DNA of 7,845 nt, from NCBI GenBank assembly GCA_016286935.1, contig JAEEUO010000043.1, positions 1 through 7,845 on the forward strand, read 5' to 3'. The notes below the pieces were generated by a model. The model ran no database searches and had not been told where the DNA came from. It saw only the letters and a list, made by a program, of their open reading frames with translations. The translations under genes were made by a program, and so were the position numbers. This document shows positions 1 through 5,567 of the stretch, in pieces. The stretch is from Bacillota bacterium (GTDB lineage: Bacteria; Bacillota; Clostridia; Peptostreptococcales; Anaerovoracaceae). Position 1 is the stretch's first letter, and every line of letters begins with the position of its first letter.

Positions 1-61
1 TCCGACGAAGGAACAGTACGAACAGGCCATGCAGGAGCTGGGAGGTGAGCGCGATGCTTAA
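1..61 (+). CDS. Transketolase, N-terminal subunit (3' end only)
   Basis: Only the last 19 codons are present, read in the frame starting at base 2 and ending at TAA 59-61. The visible tail contains TKEQYEQAMQELGG. A short helical tail of this kind is common at the C-terminus of the thiamine-diphosphate-binding half of split transketolases. The main support is context: the next gene is the matching C-terminal half and overlaps this stop by 8 bases, the usual arrangement for two subunits made in equal amounts. The product would bind thiamine diphosphate and Mg2+ and form the active site together with the downstream subunit. Too little sequence is present to confirm the family directly. Confidence 0.6.
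   Translation, partial: PTKEQYEQAMQELGGERDA
41..46 (+). promoter_or_regulatory. Shine-Dalgarno site that fixes the transketolase C-subunit start
   Basis: GGAGGT lies 7 nt before the ATG at 54, inside the coding end of the upstream gene. The alternative GTG start at 45 lies within this site itself and has no good site of its own. The ATG at 54 is therefore the likely start. Confidence 0.75.
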
Positions 62-992
62 GTACAAGGGAACGCGCGCGGCGTTTACGACCGCCGTGAT
101 CGAGCTTGCGGAAAAGGATCCGCGCGTCATGTTCGTCTCCCCGGACGCTCTCAAGGCGATGCGGGCGACGGAATTCGGCGATAAATATCCCGACAGGACC
201 GTGGAATGCGGCATCGGAGAACAGGGCGCCGTCGACGTCGCGGCGGGCCTCGCGGCCTGCGGCCAGCGCCCGTTCATCGGAACGTACGCGGGCTTCCTGA
301 CGCTCCGCGCGGCCGAACAGATGCGGACGTTCGTCGGCTATCCGAACCTGAACGTCAAGTTCTGCGGCGTGAACGCGGGCGTGTTCGGCGGTGAGCGCGA
401 GGGCGTGACCCACCAGTTCTACGAAGACCTCGCCGTCGTTTCGGCGCTGCCGAACTATACGATCTTCTCCCCGGCCGACCCCGAACAGACCTATATGGCG
501 ACGCTTGCGGCGTACGAGATCGAAGGACCCGTCTACATCCGCGCGGGCTCCGGACGCGAGGTCAACGTCTATCCGGAGGACGCGCCGTGGGCAAAGGACG
601 GCATTACGGTCTGGCGCGAATACGGAAACGACGCGGTCATCCTCTCGACGGGCCTGATCCTCGACCGCGCGATCGCTGCGGCGGACCTTTTGAAGGAACA
701 GGGCGTGAACGTCACGATGGCCGACATCAACATCCTCTACGGAAAGGATGACCGCCGGATCGTCGAGACGCTGAAGAAGTCCGACTACGTCATCACCGTC
801 GAGGACCACAACGTCAACGGCGGTCTCGGTTCGTACATCTGCGGCCTCGCCTGCGAGAAGGCCCCGCGGTACGTGAAGCGGATCGGCCTCACGACCTACG
901 GCGAATCGGGCGCGGCGAAGGACGTCGCGGACGCCTACGGCTTCAGCCCCGAAGCGATCGCGAAGACCGTTCTGGAGACGATCGGAAAATAA
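54..992 (+). CDS. Transketolase, C-terminal subunit (pyrimidine-binding plus C-terminal domain)
   Basis: The 312-residue protein is the second half of a split transketolase, which transfers a two-carbon ketol unit between sugar phosphates in the cytoplasm. The pyrimidine-binding domain covers about residues 1-165. It includes GIGEQ at 53-57, whose Glu56 is the expected glutamate that activates thiamine, followed by an AAGLAACG stretch and THQFYED at 119-125. The C-terminal domain (about 185-312) has the usual alpha/beta pattern and EDH at 250-252. The length is normal for this subunit (about 310). The start at 54 is preferred over GTG 45 because a strong ribosome site sits at 41-46, giving an 8-base overlap with the preceding subunit. 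Two details differ from common split transketolases: Gly58 follows GIGEQ where Asn is usual, and Ser130 stands where an Arg often precedes the IP/LP motif. The substrate may therefore not be the standard pentose phosphates. A 1-deoxyxylulose-5-phosphate synthase half is less likely, because that enzyme is normally one chain. Confidence 0.9.
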   Translation: MLKYKGTRAAFTTAVIELAEKDPRVMFVSPDALKAMRATEFGDKYPDRTVECGIGEQGAVDVAAGLAACGQRPFIGTYAGFLTLRAAEQMRTFVGYPNLNVKFCGVNAGVFGGEREGVTHQFYEDLAVVSALPNYTIFSPADPEQTYMATLAAYEIEGPVYIRAGSGREVNVYPEDAPWAKDGITVWREYGNDAVILSTGLILDRAIAAADLLKEQGVNVTMADINILYGKDDRRIVETLKKSDYVITVEDHNVNGGLGSYICGLACEKAPRYVKRIGLTTYGESGAAKDVADAYGFSPEAIAKTVLETIGK

Positions 993-1001
993 CGGAACAA
1001 C

Positions 1002-1019
1002 GCGCGGGGAGACCCGCGC
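1002..1019 (+). other. Intercistronic RNA hairpin with GNRA-type loop
   Basis: A perfect 7-bp stem (GCGCGGG at 1002-1008 with CCCGCGC at 1013-1019) closes a GAGA loop, which fits the GNRA class. It lies 9 bases after the transketolase stop and 23 bases before the next ATG. No T-run follows, so it is not an intrinsic terminator. A role in mRNA stability, processing or differential expression of the two cistrons is an inference. Confidence 0.6.
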
Positions 1020-1042
1020 AGGAAGAAAAGAGGTATCGCATC

Positions 1043-1909
1043 ATGGACAAAATCAAAGTCGCCGTCATCGGCGCAGGCGGGAAGATGGGTACGCGGACGT
1101 CGCGCAACCTGATCACGAAATTCCCCGATAAGTTCGACGTCAAGCTCGTCGAAACGTTCGCCCCGGCGGCGGAGCGCATCCGCGAACAGCTCGGCCGCGA
1201 GGTCGTTCCGGTACAGGAGGCGCTCAATTTCGCCGACGTCGTCGTGTTCGCCGTTCCCGACACGCTGATCAAGAAGCTGTCGGCGGAATACGTGCCGATG
1301 CTGACCCCCGGCACGACGTTCATCATCCTCGATCCGGCCGCTGCCGTCGCGAAGGAGCTGACGCTCCGCGACGACTGCACGTTCGCCGTGGCCCATCCCT
1401 GCCATCCGTCGTTCCTGAAATGGCAGAAGGAACAGGAAGCGTATCTCGACCGCTTCGGCGGCGAGGGCGGCCACCAGGACATCGTCATGTCCAAGATCCA
1501 GGGCGACGACATGAAGTTCGAACTCGCGCGCGAGACGGCGAAGTGCATGTACCGCGCGGACGAGGTCTTCGTGATGACGTCCGAACAGATCGCGTTCCTC
1601 GAGCCGACGCTCGTCGAAGTGCTCGGCGCCTGCTGCCTCCACGCGATGGCGGAGACGGTCGACGAAGCCGAAAAGCGCGGCATCCAGCGCGAAGCGGCCG
1701 TTTCGTTCCTGACCGGCCACATCCTCAACCTCAGCGCGAACTTCCTCGGCTATCTGCCCGGAAAGCCGCCCGTATCCGACGCCTGCAAGGTCGCAATCGG
1801 ACTCGGCGACCGCCTCGTCCTCCGCGACGACTGGCGGAAGATCTGGGACGACGAGGTGCTCCAAAAGGTCATCGCGACGATGCTCCACCCGGAGAATCCC
1901 CAGATCTAA
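1043..1909 (+). CDS. NAD(P)-dependent oxidoreductase, phosphogluconate dehydrogenase C-terminal / ApnO-like family
   Basis: The 288-residue cytoplasmic protein begins with a Rossmann nucleotide-binding fold: a beta strand followed by GAGGKMG at residues 10-16 and a second strand ending in an acidic residue (E37). Residues about 62-120 complete the fold and end in AHPCHP at 117-122. A mainly helical C-terminal domain follows (about 150-275), with conserved-looking GDD (154-156), MTSEQIAFLEP (178-188) and NLSANFLGYL (229-238). This layout matches proteins annotated as phosphogluconate dehydrogenase C-terminal-domain oxidoreductases. From memory, that group includes D-apionate oxidoisomerase (ApnO). 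It is not a standard 6-phosphogluconate dehydrogenase, which is about 470 residues long. The start has AGAGGT at 1029-1034, 8 nt upstream. Downstream of a split transketolase, a role in oxidising a sugar acid or sugar-acid phosphate is likely, but the substrate cannot be read from the sequence. Confidence 0.8.
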   Translation: MDKIKVAVIGAGGKMGTRTSRNLITKFPDKFDVKLVETFAPAAERIREQLGREVVPVQEALNFADVVVFAVPDTLIKKLSAEYVPMLTPGTTFIILDPAAAVAKELTLRDDCTFAVAHPCHPSFLKWQKEQEAYLDRFGGEGGHQDIVMSKIQGDDMKFELARETAKCMYRADEVFVMTSEQIAFLEPTLVEVLGACCLHAMAETVDEAEKRGIQREAAVSFLTGHILNLSANFLGYLPGKPPVSDACKVAIGLGDRLVLRDDWRKIWDDEVLQKVIATMLHPENPQI

Positions 1910-1924
1910 AAACAAACAAAAAGA

Positions 1925-1952
1925 GGCGGCCCCGTCCGGGGCCGCCGTTTTT
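1925..1952. terminator. Bidirectional intrinsic terminator between convergent operons
   Basis: A perfect 9-bp stem (GGCGGCCCC at 1925-1933 with GGGGCCGCC at 1938-1946) has a 4-nt loop and is followed on the + strand by TTTTT at 1948-1952. On the - strand the same stem is followed by a T-rich tract, the complement of the A-rich run at 1909-1924. It therefore serves both the + strand oxidoreductase (stop at 1909) and the - strand prmC (stop at 1958), which converge here. Confidence 0.9.
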
Positions 1953-1957
1953 ACGCG

Positions 1958-2842
1958 CTATTTCCGGACCGCGGTCACGACCCGGTCGAGTCCCGCGAGG
2001 TCCCGGACGACGGTGACGCCGTCGAACGCGCCGCTCCCGTCCGCAAGGGCGGTGACGGCGCCTGCCTGGTCGCACCCGATCTCGAGCGCGAGAAGGCCGC
2101 CCGGCTTCAGGAACGCCGGCGCGTCGCGGAAGATGCGGACGTAGAAATCAAGTCCGTCCGGACCGCCGTCGAGCGCCATGCGCGGCTCGTGGTCCCTGAC
2201 CTCCGGCCGGAGCGTTTCGAGAACGCCGGTCGCGATGTACGGCGGGTTCGAGACGATCACGTCGAACGGTTTTCTGGCTTCGCCGCTCCGTTTCCGCGGA
2301 AACGGCTCGAAGAGATCGCCCGAAACGAACTTCACGTCGGCGCCGTTCAGCGCGGCGTTTTCGCGGGCCAGCCGGAGCGCGTCCTCCGAGAGGTCGCTCG
2401 CGGTGACGCGGACCTTCTTTCCGAGCAGCTTCGCGAGGGAAACGGCGATGCAGCCGGAACCCGTGCACAGGTCCAGAAGCTCAAATCCGCCGAATGGCGG
2501 CTTTTTTTTGTCGAGAAGGGAAATTACCCGTTCAACGAGGATTTCGGTGTCCTGACGGGGAATCAGGGCCTCTGGAGAGGTTCTGAAGGGCAGCCCCATG
2601 AATTCCTGTCGGCCGGTGATGTGCTGGACGGGCGTTCCGCCCGCGCGGAGGTCCATCAGACGGAAAAACCCCTCGCACCGCGACTCGTCGAACGGGTCGC
2701 GCATGTGAAGGGTGACGTACGTCCGGTCGCACTCGAAGTAATACTCGAGCAGCGTTTCGGCGTCGGCTTCGGGGGAGGGGCTTCCGATCCCGCGGAAGCA
2801 GTTGACGGCCATATCGTACACGTCGCGGAGAAGCATCGGCAT
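1958..2842 (-). CDS. prmC: Peptide chain release factor N5-glutamine methyltransferase
   Basis: The 294-residue protein methylates the glutamine of the GGQ motif in release factors RF1 and RF2, using S-adenosylmethionine, and so tunes translation termination. The N-terminal helical domain (about 1-85) leads into GRQEFMGLPF (77-86) and IPRQDTE (94-100), both typical of PrmC. The S-adenosylmethionine site is LDLCTGSG (123-130), and the catalytic motif NPPY is at 199-202. Length is close to the family norm (about 280). The reading frame stays open upstream to 3058, but the true start is ATG 2842. AGGAG lies 8 nt before it, and that ATG shares one base with the preceding stop (TGATG), so translation is coupled to the DUF1385 gene. 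An ATG two codons downstream (2836) is a less favoured alternative. An unusual KKKPPFGG stretch (112-119) separates the linker from the methyltransferase fold. The usual downstream partner prfA is absent; a terminator follows instead. Confidence 0.95.
   Translation of the reverse strand: MPMLLRDVYDMAVNCFRGIGSPSPEADAETLLEYYFECDRTYVTLHMRDPFDESRCEGFFRLMDLRAGGTPVQHITGRQEFMGLPFRTSPEALIPRQDTEILVERVISLLDKKKPPFGGFELLDLCTGSGCIAVSLAKLLGKKVRVTASDLSEDALRLARENAALNGADVKFVSGDLFEPFPRKRSGEARKPFDVIVSNPPYIATGVLETLRPEVRDHEPRMALDGGPDGLDFYVRIFRDAPAFLKPGGLLALEIGCDQAGAVTALADGSGAFDGVTVVRDLAGLDRVVTAVRK
2483..2509 (+). repeat. Small palindrome with T8 run inside prmC (antisense terminator-like)
   Basis: On the + strand, CCGCC (2487-2491) and GGCGG (2496-2500) form a 5-bp stem around GAAT, flanked by AAA and TTT that could extend it past one mismatch. 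A run of eight Ts (2502-2509) follows. This resembles an intrinsic terminator facing against prmC. In the coding direction it reads as A8 followed by codons for KPPFGGF, in frame. It may be a remnant of a small palindromic repeat; that cannot be shown from a single copy. Confidence 0.45.
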
Positions 2843-3867
2843 CAGGCGGGCTCCTTCGCTTCCAGCGGCGTATAGACGCCGTCCGTCGTGACGAAACCGT
2901 CGAACACGGCGGGCGCGTCCGGATCGGTGACGGCCTTGAGCGAGCAGATCGCGACCTCGAGCATCGAATCGTCCGGCTCCTTCGTCGTGATCTTCTGGGT
3001 CGCGAGGCCGGGGACGGACAGGAACTTCACGAGGGCGTTGTCGCTCCGCCCGGCCCACTGGAGCAGCTCATACGAGAGCCCTGCGACGACCGGGAGGCAG
3101 AGAAGGCGCGTCGCGATGCGGAACCACAGCGTCGGCCAGCCGAAGAACGCGTGGACGATCAGAGCGATCAGGATCGTGAAGACGAGAAAGCTCGTCCCGC
3201 ACCGCGGGTGGAGTGTGAGGAAGCCGCGCGCGTTCGCGGGCGTGAGCTCGAGGCCGTTTTCGTAGCAGTGGATCGTCTTGTGTTCGGCGCCGTGGTACTG
3301 GAAGACGCGGCGGATCTCCTTCATGCGCGAGATCGCGGCGAGATACACGAGGAACACGGCGACGCGGACGAGGCTCTCCGCCAGATTGAGGAGGATCACG
3401 TTGTCCGTCACGCGCTTGAGGATGTTGACGACCCACGTCGGTCCGAGCACGAAGATGACGACCGTCAGAACGAGCGAGAGGAGCACGGAACTGTAGAGCA
3501 TCACGTTCCACGCGCCTTTCTCGCCGAACGCCTTCACGAGGAACGCGGGCAGCTCGTCGCCGTCCGTTCCGTCCGCTTCCGCTCCGGTGCCGGAGAGGTC
3601 CTCCTCGAGGACGTCGGCCGACCAGAGGAGCGTCTTCGTTCCGCTGACGAGCGAGATGACGAACGCGACGACGCCGCGCACGATCGGGATCTTCTTCCAC
3701 GCGGGAGCCTTCGCGATCGGCGAGATCTTCATGCGCATCCGGCCGTCGGGCAGGCGGACGGTGATGGCCTCGCGGTCGCTCCCGCGCATCATCACGCCCT
3801 CCATGACGGCCTGGCCGCCGCATTTCGTCGGACTGCAGTTTTTGATGAAGATTTTATCGAGATCCAT
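2842..3867 (-). CDS. yqhQ: DUF1385 family multi-pass membrane protein (YqhQ-like)
   Basis: The 341-residue protein belongs to the DUF1385 family, whose biochemical function is not established. The signature GGQAVMEGVMMRG is at 17-29, and the second conserved block runs from YHGAEHK (191-197) to HPRCGTSFL (210-218). Predicted membrane segments lie at about 61-82, 122-146, 157-181, 213-232 and 236-255. An acidic stretch (88-106) sits between the first two, and a soluble tail contains KEPDDSMLEVAI (286-297). The invariant His, Glu and Cys residues of the second block could bind a metal, but that is speculation. The ATG directly abuts the rho stop (TAA then ATG), with a weak AGGG site 7 nt upstream, so translation probably depends on ribosomes finishing rho. 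Its own stop overlaps the prmC start. In Clostridia this gene commonly sits between rho/rpmE and prmC, as here. Family assignment is firm; role is unknown. Confidence 0.93.
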   Translation of the reverse strand: MDLDKIFIKNCSPTKCGGQAVMEGVMMRGSDREAITVRLPDGRMRMKISPIAKAPAWKKIPIVRGVVAFVISLVSGTKTLLWSADVLEEDLSGTGAEADGTDGDELPAFLVKAFGEKGAWNVMLYSSVLLSLVLTVVIFVLGPTWVVNILKRVTDNVILLNLAESLVRVAVFLVYLAAISRMKEIRRVFQYHGAEHKTIHCYENGLELTPANARGFLTLHPRCGTSFLVFTILIALIVHAFFGWPTLWFRIATRLLCLPVVAGLSYELLQWAGRSDNALVKFLSVPGLATQKITTKEPDDSMLEVAICSLKAVTDPDAPAVFDGFVTTDGVYTPLEAKEPA

Positions 3868-5556
3868 TTAGATACCCTGTTTGTTGATGATCTTGCTGAG
3901 TTCCGCGTTGTCAGGGGTCTGGGAAATGAGGTACTTGAGCTTTTCGAACGTCTCCGTCACGCCGTGCTCGGTCGCTTCGAAGCGGACCTTCTTTGCGGCG
4001 GCGAGTTCCTCGGCCGGAAGGAGAAGGCTGTCGCGCTTCGTCATCGACTTTTCGAGGCGGATCGCGTTGACCGTTCCCGTTTCGGCGATCTTGCGCTCGA
4101 GATGGAGCTCCATGTTCGCGGTGCCGCGGAACTCCTCGAGGATGAAGTCGTCCGTGCGGGAGAGCGTTTCCGTTCCGGCAAGCGCGATGACCGTGATCGA
4201 GCCGCCTTCCTCCAGCTTCCGCGCGGAGCCGAAGAACGCCTTCGGACGCAGGAAGGCCGCGGGGTCGAGGCCGCCGGCGAGGACGCGCCCGGACGGCGGA
4301 ACGACGTAGTTGTAGGCGCGGACGAGCCGCGTCAGGCTGTCGACGAGAACGACGACGTTGCGCTTGTGCTCCGCGAGGCGGCGCGCGCGCTCGAAGACGA
4401 TCTCCGCGAGCTTGACCTGGATCTGGGGCGTTTCGTCAAAGCTGGAGCTCACGACGTCGCCCTTCACGGTGCGGTCGAGATCGGTGATCTCCTCGGGCCG
4501 TTCGGCGACGAGCAGGACGATCACCTCGCAGTCGGGATAGTTTTCGCAGACGGACATCGCCATCATCTTCAGGAGGTCCGTCTTTCCGCTCTTCGGCGGA
4601 GCGGCGATGATGCCGCGCGAGCCCTTGCCGATTGGCGTGAGGAGGTCGATCATGCGGAGCGTCGGGTTCGTCTCAAATTCGCCGGACGCGAGCCGGAGCT
4701 GTTCGGTCGGATACGTCGCGGTCAGCTGCTCGAAATCGGTGCGCCGCATCGCGATGCCCGGTTCGTCGCCGTTGATCTCGCGGATGAACAGGATCGCGCC
4801 GAACCGCTCCTCGGCGTCGGGCTTGCGGATGATGCCTTTGACCTTGTCGCCGGTCTTGAGGTTGAAGCGGCGGATCTGGATCTGGGAGACGTAGACGTCC
4901 TTGTCGGAGGAGCGGAAGCGGTCGAAGCGGAGGAAGCCGTAGCCGGAATCGGTCACCTCGAGGATGCCCTCGACCTCCGGACGGTCTTCGGTCGGCGCGT
5001 ACGCGCGCGGCCGGTTCGGGTCATACGGGCGCGCGTCGCGCGAATCGGGGGAAAGGAACCGGCGGCGCTGGAGGAAGTGCGGGGCGGAATCCTCGTATTC
5101 AGGTTCGGGAACGGCCGGCTTCTCGGGAGCCTTCGGCTCGGGGAAGTTGTCCTGGATCGTTTCGCCAAACGGCTCCGCGGCGATGTTCTCGGCGCGGCGG
5201 AAGCGCATCTGACCGGACTTTCCGAACGCGGATTCGGTCAGAAGGAAGGAGGGCGCCTCGTCGAGGAGGCCGTCGCTGTCGCGGTCGACCTCGGGAGCCG
5301 GCTCGCCCTCGGAGAGCGTTTCGGTTTCGGCGGCGAGCTGGGCGGCTTCGGCTTTTTTGATGCGGCGGACGATCCGCGTCTCTGCCTTGACCTCCTCGAG
5401 CGCCTGCTTGGCGTCCTCGGGAAGGAGCGCCTCGAGAATGTCCTTCTTCTTCATTTCATCGGCGTTTTTGATACCGAACGCCTTCGCGATCTCGCGCAGT
5501 TCCGCGACCTTCTTGCTCTTCAGAAGAACCGCCTGCTCTTTCGTGATGTTTGCCAT
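3868..5556 (-). CDS. rho: Transcription termination factor Rho
   Basis: The 562-residue protein is a hexameric RNA-dependent ATPase that releases RNA polymerase at Rho-dependent terminators. Domains in order: Rho N-terminal helical domain (about 5-46); a charged, Pro/Glu/Arg-rich linker of about 135 residues (47-181); cold-shock-like RNA-binding domain (about 183-255) with the RNP-like GYGFLR at 195-200; and the RecA-type ATPase core (about 275-540). The core has the P-loop APPKSGKT (319-326), the catalytic ERPEE segment (352-356), Walker B VVVLVDS (391-397), the Q-loop PPSGRVLAGG (410-419) and EEFRGTANMELHLER (464-478) containing the expected Arg finger region. It is longer than E. coli Rho (419) because of the linker. 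That linker carries two copies of a DxAPxFL motif. The R-loop reads ETLSR, whereas E. coli has DTGSK. The gene starts 9 bases after the SLH gene stop, using AGGAGG 5 nt before the ATG. No leader for autoregulation is visible. Confidence 0.97.
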   Translation of the reverse strand: MANITKEQAVLLKSKKVAELREIAKAFGIKNADEMKKKDILEALLPEDAKQALEEVKAETRIVRRIKKAEAAQLAAETETLSEGEPAPEVDRDSDGLLDEAPSFLLTESAFGKSGQMRFRRAENIAAEPFGETIQDNFPEPKAPEKPAVPEPEYEDSAPHFLQRRRFLSPDSRDARPYDPNRPRAYAPTEDRPEVEGILEVTDSGYGFLRFDRFRSSDKDVYVSQIQIRRFNLKTGDKVKGIIRKPDAEERFGAILFIREINGDEPGIAMRRTDFEQLTATYPTEQLRLASGEFETNPTLRMIDLLTPIGKGSRGIIAAPPKSGKTDLLKMMAMSVCENYPDCEVIVLLVAERPEEITDLDRTVKGDVVSSSFDETPQIQVKLAEIVFERARRLAEHKRNVVVLVDSLTRLVRAYNYVVPPSGRVLAGGLDPAAFLRPKAFFGSARKLEEGGSITVIALAGTETLSRTDDFILEEFRGTANMELHLERKIAETGTVNAIRLEKSMTKRDSLLLPAEELAAAKKVRFEATEHGVTETFEKLKYLISQTPDNAELSKIINKQGI

Positions 5557-5561
5557 GATGT

Positions 5562-5567
5562 CCTCCT
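5562..5567 (-). promoter_or_regulatory. Rho Shine-Dalgarno overlapping the SLH gene stop
   Basis: On the - strand, AGGAGG lies 5 nt before the rho ATG. Its first two bases are the last two of the preceding gene's TAG stop (5568-5566). Ribosomes terminating on the SLH gene would thus cover or free this site, indicating translational coupling. Confidence 0.75.

Noticed and set aside
45..53. GTG 45 as the transketolase C-subunit start
   Set aside because: This codon lies within the GGAGGT site that serves the ATG at 54, and it lacks its own ribosome site.
935..1915. A 326-codon - strand open frame opposite the oxidoreductase
   Set aside because: It is antisense to a gene with clear Rossmann motifs. 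The translation is Arg/Glu-rich with no recognisable motif, and the frame covers the terminator-proximal A-rich tract.
2189..2875. A 228-codon + strand open frame opposite prmC
   Set aside because: prmC on the other strand has NPPY and S-adenosylmethionine motifs. This frame has no family features and no ribosome site.
2843..3058. An upstream extension of the prmC frame by 72 codons
   Set aside because: The extra residues are Arg-rich out-of-frame DUF1385 sequence. ATG 2842 has a well-placed AGGAG and gives the normal family length.
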